DNA of 64,000 nt from Thioploca ingrica (GCA_000828835.1 AP014633.1:1984001-2048000), one strand, 5' to 3'; positions 43,042 through 52,472 are shown, counted from the first letter of the stretch. Notes: generated by a model not told the origin, from the sequence alone. Numbers and translations: made by a program.

Positions 43042-45960
43042 TTATAACATATGATATTCTAACCCAACTTTATCCGGCAATTGGGCTAACGTTTTGGTAT
43101 CACTTAAAACCGCAATATTAGCAGTTTGCTCTAATAAATAGGTTGCTGCGACTCTGGTTAAATCGGCTATCTGCACTTGTAAAATTTGCCGACGAAATTC
43201 ACGTCGTTGTGTTGGGGTTCTACCATGTAAATTATTAAAAAAACTACTAATGGCTTCACCAGCGGGTGAACCAGGTCGATCTATACGAGCAATTACTCCC
43301 AAAATCGCTTCTTCTAAACTACGCGGTTCATGGGGCGTATTTTGTAGCCACACTAAAGCTTGATCGAAATCAGTTAAAGTATCCATTAAACGTGGATCAC
43401 GGTAAGAATAAAGACGGAAACTGCCGGTGCTACCATCATAATTAGCGCCGCCTCCATAAGCACCACCTTGCTCACGTAAAGCGCGATGTAAATAACCGTT
43501 GCGTAAAAAATCAGCGAGTACCATTAAAACCGGGGCATCATCATGACCAACGGGTACCGTGGGATAAACTTTAGCACAAAAATTAATTTGAGTATGAGTA
43601 CTCCAGGCTTGTTTAACAGTATCATAAATCGGCGCTGGTTGAAACCAGGTGGGTTCAGTAGCAACCGGAGGGGTGGTATTGAGTTGAGCTAAACTGTTGG
43701 CAATAACGGCTTGTTGTTCAGCTTCGCTCACTACGACCCATTGCCGGGGAGCCATTTGGAGTTGGGTACGAATCCGTTCTAGGCGAGTGGTAAATTGGGC
43801 TAATTCTTCCTCATTTTCTAAACATTTATCCAACTTCTTCAAAGCTTGCAAACCCGCTAAACCATGCCAACGATGATTTAAATAGCCCACCGGATTAATC
43901 TTACTGCTAGCGGCAGTCATCACTAAATGATGTCCCCGACCGGTAATGCTATTTTCACTATCGACTCGCAATTGTGCAATTAATTCCCGTAACCGAGGTA
44001 ATTCATCAAAACGGGCTTGATCTAAAGTGGTTTGTAATAAATTGGCGAGAGCCTGTTGATTCCGTGCTAAAGCTTTACCAAATAAACTAAACACAATTTT
44101 AACTGTTTGGAGATCAGAAATGCTGCTACGCATTGAAATACGGGCATGAATACCTCCAGTAACAGCGGCTTGCCAAGCAGCCATTTCTAAATAATTCTTA
44201 TTGCCACAGCCAACTTCGGTCAAGCAATCGCAAAATAACGGCAAAATTTCTACCAAATCCTCTTCTAACTGCGGTAACTCAATCACAATATTTTGATAAA
44301 CCATACCATTCGTCCCTTGGGTAAACCAAGTCACCGGTAACTGGTTAGTAATGAGTTGCTCATTTCCTTCGGCAATTTTTAAATCGTCGGGTACATCAGC
44401 CAACCCCACTTTGGGCAACAATTCAGGATCATCTTGCTGTTGTTGACGGGTTTGCAATGCCACTGTTTGAGCCATAATCTGGTTTTTCTCTTCCGCACTG
44501 AGGTTAGCTTGCAAAGCAGCTAATTGAGCTTGTTCTGCAGCGAGTTGTTGCCCGGCTAAATGCGGATCGGGTGTCATCACTACCCTGACTCGATGAGGAT
44601 TATCTAACAATGAATTGCGAATTAAATTGGAAATAAAACTAGGGTCCTGACAATTTTCCCGTAAGGTGACTAACACCGGATCAACATCCAAAAAAGCCAC
44701 CGGATCACCCCCATGTATCATGGGCGAGAGTGCATTAACGAGCAAATGTAATCCATAAGGAAAATGATCCCCGGTGATTTCTCGTTGACTTAATTCGATT
44801 TGGTGCAAAACCGACTCTACTTGATCGGGGGGTATTCCTTGAGCAGCAACCATTTCTAATACCTGTAAAATCATGGTTTCGACTTCGTCCGCTTGCTCGA
44901 GGTTAGAACCTTCTAAACCGCACATAAAACTAGCTTCGCGAGTATTATCATCTAAGCCACAGAGTGGTGATGGTGCTGTGCCTAACGAAGTGGTTTCTAA
45001 AACATGACGTAAAGGGGAAGCACTATGATTAAGCAACACCCCCGCTAAGAGGCTCGCATTCATCATGGCTTGTAAATCAGTACTACGACCCAGTAACCAA
45101 GCAAGTACAATATGGGTTTTATTTTTAACCGCTTCTTGGGGTTCAACCGGATAATAAGTTAATACTTGTTGAGGCGAATCATAACGTTGTTCATCTGGAA
45201 CTTTGAGATCCAACTGTAGCGCTTGAAAATATTGCAACGCACATTCTTCGAATAATTGCTGATGTTCAGCGGCGGGTCGATCACCATAAGTCATCAAAAT
45301 CGCATTAGTCGGATGATAATGACTGGCATGAAAAGCCCGTAATTGAGCATGCGTTAATTTGGGAATCTCGTGCGGATCACCGCCACTATTGTAGTGATAA
45401 GTAATGGTTGGAAACAGATGAGAATGCACCGTTTGTAATAATCGTTGAATGGGGGAACTCATTGCGCCCTTCATTTCATTAAATACCACGCCTTTGTAAA
45501 CCAAAGGTGTCGTCGGATCATCGGGTTTTTCAAATTCAAGCCGATGTCCTTCTTGAGCAAAATCAAGTTCATTCAGATTGGGAAAAAATACGGCATCCAA
45601 ATAAACCCGTAATAAATTATTAAAATCTTTAGTATTTTGACTTGCAAAAGGATAAGCGGTCCAATCGCTACTGGTAAAAGCATTCATAAAAGTATTGAGC
45701 GACCGGCGGATCATCATAAAAAAGGGATCACGTACCGGATAGTGGCGACTACCACATAAAGTGGTATGTTCAAGAATATGCGCTACCCCAGTTGAATCTT
45801 GTGGTACGGTTAAAAAAGCCACTAAAAAAGCATTATTATTATCCTCAGCAACCAGATGCAAGTGCCGTGCGTTAGTCACTAAGTGACGATATTCTTCTAC
45901 CACAATATTTAAACTTGGAATCCGTGCTTGACGAACCAGAGTAAAAGCAGGATGAGACAT
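43042..45960 (-). CDS. M16-family zinc metallopeptidase, presequence-protease (PreP) type
   Basis: A 972-residue two-halved protein with the inverted zinc motif H61-IL-E64-H65 (AHILEHTTLCGS) and, about 75 residues later, VVFNEMKGAM, whose Glu is the third zinc ligand. The single-chain length and 'YPFASQNTKDFNNLL..YLDAVFFP' match the PreP/Cym1 branch that digests peptides in a closed chamber. No signal peptide is present, so it is cytoplasmic or released by another route. An AAGGGA site lies close to the ATG. The start is 14 bp from a TAACTGA array. It diverges from the VWA gene. Confidence 0.92.
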   Translation of the reverse strand: MSHPAFTLVRQARIPSLNIVVEEYRHLVTNARHLHLVAEDNNNAFLVAFLTVPQDSTGVAHILEHTTLCGSRHYPVRDPFFMMIRRSLNTFMNAFTSSDWTAYPFASQNTKDFNNLLRVYLDAVFFPNLNELDFAQEGHRLEFEKPDDPTTPLVYKGVVFNEMKGAMSSPIQRLLQTVHSHLFPTITYHYNSGGDPHEIPKLTHAQLRAFHASHYHPTNAILMTYGDRPAAEHQQLFEECALQYFQALQLDLKVPDEQRYDSPQQVLTYYPVEPQEAVKNKTHIVLAWLLGRSTDLQAMMNASLLAGVLLNHSASPLRHVLETTSLGTAPSPLCGLDDNTREASFMCGLEGSNLEQADEVETMILQVLEMVAAQGIPPDQVESVLHQIELSQREITGDHFPYGLHLLVNALSPMIHGGDPVAFLDVDPVLVTLRENCQDPSFISNLIRNSLLDNPHRVRVVMTPDPHLAGQQLAAEQAQLAALQANLSAEEKNQIMAQTVALQTRQQQQDDPELLPKVGLADVPDDLKIAEGNEQLITNQLPVTWFTQGTNGMVYQNIVIELPQLEEDLVEILPLFCDCLTEVGCGNKNYLEMAAWQAAVTGGIHARISMRSSISDLQTVKIVFSLFGKALARNQQALANLLQTTLDQARFDELPRLRELIAQLRVDSENSITGRGHHLVMTAASSKINPVGYLNHRWHGLAGLQALKKLDKCLENEEELAQFTTRLERIRTQLQMAPRQWVVVSEAEQQAVIANSLAQLNTTPPVATEPTWFQPAPIYDTVKQAWSTHTQINFCAKVYPTVPVGHDDAPVLMVLADFLRNGYLHRALREQGGAYGGGANYDGSTGSFRLYSYRDPRLMDTLTDFDQALVWLQNTPHEPRSLEEAILGVIARIDRPGSPAGEAISSFFNNLHGRTPTQRREFRRQILQVQIADLTRVAATYLLEQTANIAVLSDTKTLAQLPDKVGLEYHML

Positions 45961-45974
45961 TCATATTCCCTTTA

Positions 45975-46023
45975 TCAGTTATCAGTTATCAGTTATCAGT
46001 TATCAGTTACCAGTTGTCAGTTA
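45975..46023 (-). repeat. TAACTGA heptamer array upstream of the M16 peptidase gene
   Basis: Seven in-phase 7-base units; six are exactly TCAGTTA (TAACTGA on the coding strand) and the sixth is CCAGTTG. The array is tandem without spacers, so it is not a CRISPR. Two more units occur at 46094-46100 and 46108-46114. Confidence 0.9.
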
Positions 46024-46196
46024 AAATGCGTCAGTCCTAAAATAAATAAATTGCTTCTGGTCGTTTTGCTGTTTCTGAAGTTTTTACATTATATCAGTTA
46101 TCCGTCATCAGTTACTCACTCGGGTTACACACCAGATGGTTTTTCTCTGGTTTTCCCCCATTGTTAATAGACACATTTTTGCGTAACCTGAGTGAC

Positions 46197-46231
46197 TAAC
46201 TGATAACTGACAACTAATAACTGATAACTGT
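46197..46231 (+). repeat. TAACTGA heptamer array reaching into the VWA gene start
   Basis: Five in-phase units: TAACTGA, TAACTGA, CAACTAA, TAACTGA, TAACTGT. The last runs into the GTG start of the VWA gene. Its sense orientation relative to the gene mirrors the array at 45975-46023 for the divergent gene. Confidence 0.85.
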
Positions 46232-47474
46232 GTCAATACAACTTAATGCAATCTTGGCAACCCCGGTAATGCGAGCTCAGCAACAACAAACGACTTATTT
46301 GCGAATTGGATTAGTTGGAGAGCATTCCTCAATAGCAAATAAGGCGTTAGTCAATGTGACGATGATTATTGATAAATCAGCCTCCATGCAAGGAAAAAAA
46401 ATGGCTTGCGCTAAAGAAGCAACTGCCTTAATGATTGACCAACTGCGTCAAGATGATGTTATCGCTATTGTTACTTATGATCATCATGCTGATATTCTCC
46501 TGCCGGCTAGAATTGCGACAGAAGATACCAGTCGCTTAAAAACGTCTCTGCAGCAACTCAGTGCCGGTGGGCAAACCGCTTTATTTAATGGCATTGAAAC
46601 CGCGGCGAGAGAAATTCGCAAATTTTGGGATAGAGATCGCGTCAATCGATTAATTCTGCTTTCAGATGGTTTAGCCAATGTCGGTCTGTGTTCACCAGAA
46701 GAATTTGGTGCGTTAGCTAACACCCTAAGTCAAGAAAATATTGCCATTACCACCATCGGCTTAGGTTTAGGCTATAATGAAGATTTAATGACGCAACTGG
46801 CACGCCAGAGTGATGGTAATCATGCTTTTGCTGAACAAGGGATTAATTTAACTTCTATTTTTAATAACGAATTTAAAGAAATTTGTGCCGTGATCGCTCA
46901 AGAAGTTAACGTAACTATCCTCTGTATGGAAGGGGTACGTCCATTGCGAGTATTAGGTCGTGATGCTCAAATTCAAGGCACAAAAGTGGCCGTGAAGTTG
47001 AACCAACTTTATAGTGAGCAAGAAAAATATATATTATTAGAACTAGAAGTCTCTGCTTTCCCAGTTAAACCCGAAGTTATTTTAGCTGGAGTAGCTGTGG
47101 TTTATCGCAATATGAGTACCCACTTAACTGAGCGACTTAGTTGCAAAATAGCCGCAACATTTACCGACTCGTTAGTAGGACACCAAGCCAATGCAATGGT
47201 CATGAGTGCCGTAGCCGAACAACTCGCTGCAGAGAAAAATAACTTGGCTATCCAATTACGTGATCAAGGTAAAATAGCCGAAGCCCAGCAATTACTATGG
47301 GATAATGCCCGTTGTTTGGCAGAAGAATCAGCTCAATATCACTCTAGAACTTTACAAGACTTGCACCAAAATAGTTTGCTCGCCGCTCAGCATTTGGATC
47401 CCCAAAATTGGCAGCGACAACGTAAATTAATGCGAGAACAGTTGTATAAAATTACCCATCAACAGAAATATTAG
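46230..47474 (+). CDS. VWA-domain protein with MIDAS motif
   Basis: A 414-residue protein from a GTG. No ATG fits, because upstream residues belong to the core strand. The von Willebrand A domain (about 45-220) has the metal site D-K-S-A-S (IDKSASMQG), and LLSDGLANVG supplies the later Asp. The C-terminal 190 residues are helical and TPR-like, with a Gln-rich tail. No signal peptide or transmembrane segment is present, so it is probably cytoplasmic. It likely binds a partner through a divalent metal, as in VWA/AAA+ systems. The start codon overlaps the heptamer array, with no Shine-Dalgarno sequence, so start and control are unusual. The next gene follows 18 bp later. Confidence 0.85.
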   Translation: MSIQLNAILATPVMRAQQQQTTYLRIGLVGEHSSIANKALVNVTMIIDKSASMQGKKMACAKEATALMIDQLRQDDVIAIVTYDHHADILLPARIATEDTSRLKTSLQQLSAGGQTALFNGIETAAREIRKFWDRDRVNRLILLSDGLANVGLCSPEEFGALANTLSQENIAITTIGLGLGYNEDLMTQLARQSDGNHAFAEQGINLTSIFNNEFKEICAVIAQEVNVTILCMEGVRPLRVLGRDAQIQGTKVAVKLNQLYSEQEKYILLELEVSAFPVKPEVILAGVAVVYRNMSTHLTERLSCKIAATFTDSLVGHQANAMVMSAVAEQLAAEKNNLAIQLRDQGKIAEAQQLLWDNARCLAEESAQYHSRTLQDLHQNSLLAAQHLDPQNWQRQRKLMREQLYKITHQQKY

Positions 47475-47492
47475 TATTAACAGGTTATTATT

Positions 47493-48551
47493 ATGCAAAA
47501 GATAACAAATTATCTTTTATCGACGATAACAAGTCACTATTTATGGATAGGATTGCTAGTTATTAGTATCAATGTTCAGGCGGCTATTTCTGACGAGCAA
47601 GTCGCGGCATTCGTAGAAGCGTTACGATTAGCAGCACCTAAATCTGGCAATTTATACAGTGACTGGCAAATCAAAGCGGCTAATATTTCTACTTGGTCAC
47701 AGCGGTGTTTGGGACGATCTTTGACAACCAGTGAATTTGAAGCTGATTTAGAAATCGCCCGTGCCATTCTGGAATGTAAAATGGGTCATGTTTTACGTGA
47801 ACAATATGAATTAAGTAAATATAACGAAGCCGTCGCTGTACAACGAACTGCCGCTTGGTGGATGACCGGGGTTGCAGAACAATACCAAAATGGCAATATT
47901 GCTAATTATACTCAAAAAGTTTTAAATCTATATTATCAAGAGCTTAAAAATGTTTCCCCGGCAGCAACCAAATCACTAACAACCCCGGTACCACCGACTT
48001 TACCGAATAGCCAAAATCGTGAAACAACCCCCCCACCAGTTTCTGCTAATACCGAATCACCGAACTCGTCAGCTTTTCCTGATACCGAATCACCAACCCT
48101 GCCAGTTTCTCCTGATACCGAATCACCCACTTTACCTTTACCCCCGCCGGTTTCTAATACCCCACCGGCTAGCCCAGGTGTGACGGAAAAACAAATTACC
48201 GACTTAGTCGAAGCGATTCGTTTAGCAACCCCTAAAAACCGTAATCTAGACGATAACCTTTACAGTGAATGGCAAATTAAACCCAGCGCGATTCGCAGTT
48301 GGTCAAGAGAATGCCTACAACAAGAGTTAACACCCGATGATTTTGCTGCGAATCCACAAATGAGTCGTACTATTTTAAAATGTAAAATCGGCCAAATTCT
48401 CAAGCAAGAATATACTGTCAGTAATAAAGACATCTTTGTCGCAGTACGACGTACCGCCGCTTGGTGGATAAGTGGTGATCCCCAACAGTATAAAACGGGT
48501 GTCATTGGTGATTATACTCTTAAGGTACTCGAATTTTATTTACAATTGTAA
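47493..48551 (+). CDS. Secreted protein with a duplicated domain and Ser/Thr/Pro linker
   Basis: 352 residues. A Sec signal peptide (about 1-31, ...NVQA) is followed by two copies of a ~100-residue domain (32-148 and 230-350). Each has 'QITDLVEALRLA.PK...LYSDWQIK...I.TWS..CL', 'ILECKMGHVL..EY.LS' and 'AVxRTAAWWMxG...QY'; a conserved Cys pair and the Trp doublet are shared. A linker of TESPTLPVSPDTESPTLPLPP repeats joins them. No known domain is recognised. It is probably an operon partner of the VWA gene, though that protein lacks a signal peptide, and it is likely periplasmic or surface-exposed. Confidence 0.75.
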   Translation: MQKITNYLLSTITSHYLWIGLLVISINVQAAISDEQVAAFVEALRLAAPKSGNLYSDWQIKAANISTWSQRCLGRSLTTSEFEADLEIARAILECKMGHVLREQYELSKYNEAVAVQRTAAWWMTGVAEQYQNGNIANYTQKVLNLYYQELKNVSPAATKSLTTPVPPTLPNSQNRETTPPPVSANTESPNSSAFPDTESPTLPVSPDTESPTLPLPPPVSNTPPASPGVTEKQITDLVEAIRLATPKNRNLDDNLYSEWQIKPSAIRSWSRECLQQELTPDDFAANPQMSRTILKCKIGQILKQEYTVSNKDIFVAVRRTAAWWISGDPQQYKTGVIGDYTLKVLEFYLQL

Positions 48552-48621
48552 AAAAAGGCTAAGTGGGGTAAGTTTTGTCCAAAATAGAAACAAGCTTAGC
48601 TTAGTACTAGGTAGGGTGCGC

Positions 48622-48643
48622 AATGCCCACTATGATGGGCATT
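48622..48643. repeat. AATGCCCA palindromic repeat
   Basis: A stem AATGCCCA-CTATGA-TGGGCATT sits within TAGGGTGCGCAATGCCCAC, a short repeat also seen at 21313 and, in altered form, 32785. Confidence 0.6.
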
Positions 48644-48707
48644 AATGATGGTAATGATTGGTGTATAGAGTGATGTATAAAAAGTAGCTTTGCAAAAGGG
48701 GGATAGG

Positions 48708-48746
48708 GTGGGCAACGAAAACATTTGCCCACTCTACTAGGTTTTT
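48708..48746. terminator. Hairpin between convergent genes (VWA pair and fccB)
   Basis: A perfect 8-bp stem GTGGGCAA / TTGCCCAC (48708-48715, 48725-48732) with a 9-base loop is followed on the plus strand by TCTACTAGGTTTTT. It can end transcription from the left. It also lies between the convergent stops at 48551 and 48790. Confidence 0.55.
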
Positions 48747-48789
48747 CCCTTAAGTTTAGGGATAAGAAGCCGGATTGATTAGGGTAGAT

Positions 48790-50091
48790 TTAACCAAACA
48801 TGTCTTGAGTAATATTTTTAAACCAACTATGAGCATAAAATACTTCCCGTTTTCTATCTTCAGCAGACGCATCGAAAGGACTCAGTCCACCAGCGCCTTT
48901 CACCGCAGCAATGACATCGCCTTCTAAACGATAGACTGCAGCGACGGATACCCCATAGTCTTTGCCAATAATGCTATAACAAGTATTCAGATAAGAAGGG
49001 GTTCCCATTTCTTTACCCTGTAAAGCGGCTACAACTGCGGCAGCACAAACTTTAGCTTGAGAATTAGCGGCATAACCGGATTTAGGCATTTCTGTCGCGA
49101 TACAAGCGTCACCAATGACATGAATATCTTTTTGCAAAATGGTAGATTCAAAAGTCTTTTTATCAACTGGACACCAGCCTTTGTCGTCAACTAAGCCAAC
49201 CAGGTGCGCAATTTTACCCGCTTGTTGTGGCGGAATAACATTGATGACATCGCCTTTATGTTTGTCTTCAAATTCACCCGCATAAACCATCATCTCTTTC
49301 GCATCAACTCGTACCACCTTACCTTCTTTTGAAGGGGGAAGCCACTCAATCATGCTATTATCAGTCCCATAACCATAGAGTGTTTTCCAACCTTGGATAA
49401 ACAAATCTTGTTTGGAAAATTTTTCTTTAGCATCTAAAATTAACACTTTCGACTTGGGTTTATGTTGCTTAAGATAATGAGCAATTAAGCTAGCCCGTTC
49501 ATACGGACCAGGTGGGCAACGGAACGGATCCGGGGGAGAGACAATGATAACGGTGCCTCCATCTGGCATAGCGACCAATTGGTCACGAAGCAACGTGGTT
49601 TGCGGACCTGCTTGCCAAGCATGAGGTAATTTTTCAATGGTACTTTCATCGTAGCCTTCGATGGCTCCCCATTTAAAATCAATCCCCGGTGACACGACGA
49701 GCCGGTCATAAGTAAAAGTATCACCACTTTGGGTAGTCACCTTTTTAGCAGTCGGATCAATGTCGGTCACTAAGCTTTGCACCACCTTAATCCCTTGCTT
49801 AGCTAAATTATTATAGCCAAATTTAATGGAGTCAATGTTTCGCTCACCGGCTAACACTTCATTACTCATGAAGCAAGTGTAATGGTGTGGTTGGGGATCA
49901 ATTAAAGTCACTTCAATAGAGGGATCAGCTCGATGAATATATTTTGCAACAGTAGCACCTCCTGAACCACCACCAACGACGACTACTTGTTTAGAAGAAG
50001 CAGCACGAATAATAGCAGGAAAACCAATGACGCTAGCCGCTGCAGTGCCCGCAGCGAGTTGAATGAAATGTCTACGGCTCAGATTTGACAT
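48790..50091 (-). CDS. fccB: Flavocytochrome c sulfide dehydrogenase, flavoprotein subunit
   Basis: 433 residues with a TAT signal (S5-R6-R7-H-F..., cut ~31), so it folds before export to the periplasm. It has a [15 protein letters not shown]-binding loop, the family's '[13 protein letters not shown]' stretch, whose first Cys would pair with the later [16 protein letters not shown] Cys as the active-site disulphide, and a C-terminal IGDACIA...[16 protein letters not shown] motif. It oxidises sulfide to sulfur/polysulfide and passes electrons to the FccA haems. It follows fccA by 15 bp as the last gene of the apparent operon. Confidence 0.93.
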   Translation of the reverse strand: MSNLSRRHFIQLAAGTAAASVIGFPAIIRAASSKQVVVVGGGSGGATVAKYIHRADPSIEVTLIDPQPHHYTCFMSNEVLAGERNIDSIKFGYNNLAKQGIKVVQSLVTDIDPTAKKVTTQSGDTFTYDRLVVSPGIDFKWGAIEGYDESTIEKLPHAWQAGPQTTLLRDQLVAMPDGGTVIIVSPPDPFRCPPGPYERASLIAHYLKQHKPKSKVLILDAKEKFSKQDLFIQGWKTLYGYGTDNSMIEWLPPSKEGKVVRVDAKEMMVYAGEFEDKHKGDVINVIPPQQAGKIAHLVGLVDDKGWCPVDKKTFESTILQKDIHVIGDACIATEMPKSGYAANSQAKVCAAAVVAALQGKEMGTPSYLNTCYSIIGKDYGVSVAAVYRLEGDVIAAVKGAGGLSPFDASAEDRKREVFYAHSWFKNITQDMFG

Positions 50092-50106
50092 GTGGTATTC
50101 CCCCAG

Positions 50107-50712
50107 TTATTTTTTCATTTCGGTTTGACTGCTATAGAAGTGGACAATATCTTCAAGACTTTTTTCGCCGTGGGCTTGAAGCATCTTTTCCAATCGTTTC
50201 TTCATTTTTTTCGACATTTCACGGTTGCCAGCCTTAAAATCAGCTAGACTAAATTGCAAATAAGGCATCCATTGACCCGCGAGAATATTGGAACCATCTT
50301 CATCCGTAAAACCATTATCTTCATGACATTTTTCACAATATTCCTCGTGAAGTTTTTGGCCTTGTTGCGCTTTGCTAGCGTCCACTTCTTGTGGATAACG
50401 TACAAAGGGCTGTTTGCGGAAATAGGTAGCCATCTGTTTGAAATCTTCCTCAGTATAGCCTTTGGCAATTCGCCCCATAATGGTTGAAGGACGTTCATCC
50501 TTTTGATATTCTTCCATGGCGTCGAGAAAAGTATCTTCCGCCATACCGGCAATAGTGGGTGTCGCTGGTCCTAAACTCGAACCTTGAGGACCGTGACAGC
50601 CCTCACAATTACCGACTAATAGCGATAAATTGCTGGTTGTTGCCCAAGTAGTCGAATTGAGCATTAAACCCATGGCAATGAGCAGGGTGTATCGCGTTTT
50701 CTTACCTGTCAT
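50107..50712 (-). CDS. fccA: Flavocytochrome c sulfide dehydrogenase, dihaem cytochrome subunit
   Basis: 201 residues with a Sec signal (about 1-24, ...STTWA) and two haem-c sites, C36-EG-C39-H40 (NCEGCHGPQG) and C126-EK-C129-H130. The two-domain c4-like fold is typical of FccA. It receives electrons from the FccB flavin and passes them to the cytochrome c pool. An AAGGGAG site supports the ATG. Gene order is fccA-fccB, the normal one. It is unusual in following a NapC/ankyrin pair on the same strand. Confidence 0.93.
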   Translation of the reverse strand: MTGKKTRYTLLIAMGLMLNSTTWATTSNLSLLVGNCEGCHGPQGSSLGPATPTIAGMAEDTFLDAMEEYQKDERPSTIMGRIAKGYTEEDFKQMATYFRKQPFVRYPQEVDASKAQQGQKLHEEYCEKCHEDNGFTDEDGSNILAGQWMPYLQFSLADFKAGNREMSKKMKKRLEKMLQAHGEKSLEDIVHFYSSQTEMKK

Positions 50713-50761
50713 AACAGACTCCCTTGATAATAGATAATCATCTCGTCTCGTATTTTACTAC

Positions 50762-50788
50762 TTTCCACTTTGGATTGTTGAGTGGAAA
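50762..50788. promoter_or_regulatory. Inverted repeat upstream of fccA
   Basis: Arms TTTCCACT / AGTGGAAA (50762-50769, 50781-50788) flank an 11-base centre in the 112-bp gap between the ankyrin gene and fccA. They might be an operator or an RNA stem; no U-run follows, so it is not a plain terminator. The gap is the largest within the gene set, and fccAB could have its own promoter. Confidence 0.35.
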
Positions 50789-50824
50789 AACGGTTCACTT
50801 ACTTAGGTTAGTTTTAATTGGTTA

Positions 50825-51814
50825 TCACTTATTGAGCATAGATTCCATGGTTTCCATTTGGCCTTGCTGCGCTTTTTCTAATAACCTAACGATATCTTTA
50901 TTATGGTGATTAGCTTGAGCGATTTGTAAAGCGGTCAAACCATCCTTATTAATCAAATCGACTTTGGCTCCTCTCTCCAGTAATAACTCCACTAAATCGG
51001 TATGTCCTCCAGTAGCGGCTTCCATCAAAGCAGTTATGCCATTACTGTCTTGAGCATTGATATCAGCACCATGGGTCAGTAACCAACTAACAATAATACC
51101 ATTACCTTGCTCTGCTGCCCGTATCAGTGCGGTAGTTCCTTGTTTATCTTTAGCATTGACATTGGCTCCTTTAGCCAGTAATAATCGCACGACTTCAGTA
51201 AAGCCTTTTTCAGCGGCACGCATCAGCGGGGTTACACCTTGTTTATTAGCTTGATCCGCAGAAGCACCGTGTTCAAGTAACAGATTAATAACAATTAAGT
51301 GATTTCGTTCTGTTGCCCCCATTAATGCGGTATCACCCGCTTTGTCAGCCGCATGGAAATCAGCACCAAAGCGTAATAGTTGTTCAACGACCGGATGATA
51401 ACCTTGTCTCGCGGAAATCATCAACGCATCCCAACCAGCACGGGTTCTATCGTGTAAGTGAGCACCTAATTCGAGCAGTTTAGCTACCAGAGTACTATGA
51501 CCAAATTCGGCGGCAAAAGTCAAAGCGGTACAACCAGCAACCGTGCGTGCATTGATATCAGCACCTTGAGCAAGTAGCAGATCGGCTACCGAAAAGTTAC
51601 CATTTTCCACCGCTAACATCAGTGCCGTTTTACCGAATTGATTAGCAGCATTAACATTAGCCCCGGTTGTTAACAGCGATTTCACTGTTTCCACATCATC
51701 AACCGTAGCGGCTTCTCGCAATTGGAGATTTAATTTCTCTTGATTATCTTCATTTCCTAAAATCAAAGTAGGTAAACAAAGTAACAGGACTATAATTAAT
51801 AAATTTCGGTTCAT
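50825..51814 (-). CDS. Periplasmic ankyrin-repeat protein
   Basis: 329 residues. A Sec signal peptide (MNRNLLIIVLLLCLPTLILG, cut ~20) is followed by about nine ankyrin repeats of 33 residues with the usual 'G.TALM.AA..G...VV.LLL..GA.VN..' spacing. Export points to the periplasm, unlike most bacterial ankyrins. It lies 34 bp after the NapC-like gene and 112 bp before fccA, on the same strand, so it may hold the redox partners together or guard against toxic intermediates. No catalytic residues are evident. Confidence 0.9.
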   Translation of the reverse strand: MNRNLLIIVLLLCLPTLILGNEDNQEKLNLQLREAATVDDVETVKSLLTTGANVNAANQFGKTALMLAVENGNFSVADLLLAQGADINARTVAGCTALTFAAEFGHSTLVAKLLELGAHLHDRTRAGWDALMISARQGYHPVVEQLLRFGADFHAADKAGDTALMGATERNHLIVINLLLEHGASADQANKQGVTPLMRAAEKGFTEVVRLLLAKGANVNAKDKQGTTALIRAAEQGNGIIVSWLLTHGADINAQDSNGITALMEAATGGHTDLVELLLERGAKVDLINKDGLTALQIAQANHHNKDIVRLLEKAQQGQMETMESMLNK

Positions 51815-51848
51815 TTCCTCCCTCTGTACTCGGTTAAAATTAACTTAA

Positions 51849-52418
51849 CTATTGACCGAGATTAACCTCTTTTTTACTCGGTTCGTCGGGTAACTCATGA
51901 GCAATCCCTTGATGACAATCAATGCACGTTTCTCCCTTATCAACTGCCCTTTCATGCTTTTTACGGGCAAAACGGTCTTGTACACTTAAATCCATATGTT
52001 CAAAAGAATGACAATGACGGCATTCTTGTGATTGAGTGGCTTTCATCTTTTCCCAGACCCGATTAGCCATCCGCCACCGGTTAGCATTATATTTCTCTCG
52101 GGTATCAATTGTTCCCATGATTTCGTGATAGATATCTTTAGTCGCTATCAACTTAGCCCATAATTTAGGGACTAGAGCACGTGGAACATGACAATCAGGA
52201 CAACCGACGGTAACACCAGAAGCATTATTATAGTGAGCCGTTGTCTTTAATTCTTCCAGATTAATTGTCATGGTATGGCAGGAAATGCAGAATTCTGTGG
52301 TATTAGTCATTTCCACAGCGATAGTAAACAGGCCCGCAACAAGAATACCACCAATGAATATGAATATTCCCCACAGCCACCACTTTTTACGTGATTGCTG
52401 AAATTCATTCGTTATCAT
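51849..52418 (-). CDS. NapC/NirT-family tetrahaem cytochrome c
   Basis: 189 residues. One N-terminal transmembrane anchor (about 13-36) precedes four CxxCH haem sites, C44-x2-C47-H48, C73..H77, C133..H137 and C165..H169. The length and spacing match NapC/NirT/NrfH, which carry electrons from the quinol pool to periplasmic partners. It is the first gene of the NapC-ankyrin-FccAB set, so it may connect the sulfide-derived electron flow to the quinone pool, in either direction. No NapA partner is nearby. Confidence 0.93.
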   Translation of the reverse strand: MITNEFQQSRKKWWLWGIFIFIGGILVAGLFTIAVEMTNTTEFCISCHTMTINLEELKTTAHYNNASGVTVGCPDCHVPRALVPKLWAKLIATKDIYHEIMGTIDTREKYNANRWRMANRVWEKMKATQSQECRHCHSFEHMDLSVQDRFARKKHERAVDKGETCIDCHQGIAHELPDEPSKKEVNLGQ

Positions 52419-52472
52419 ATTTGTAGCCCTAATTCTTAATTGGACAATTTATTATTTGGACTTATGTTGTTA

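Noticed and set aside
45975-46231. The tandem TAACTGA units considered as a CRISPR array
   Set aside because: The units are 7 bp and contiguous, with no spacers, and no cas genes are near.
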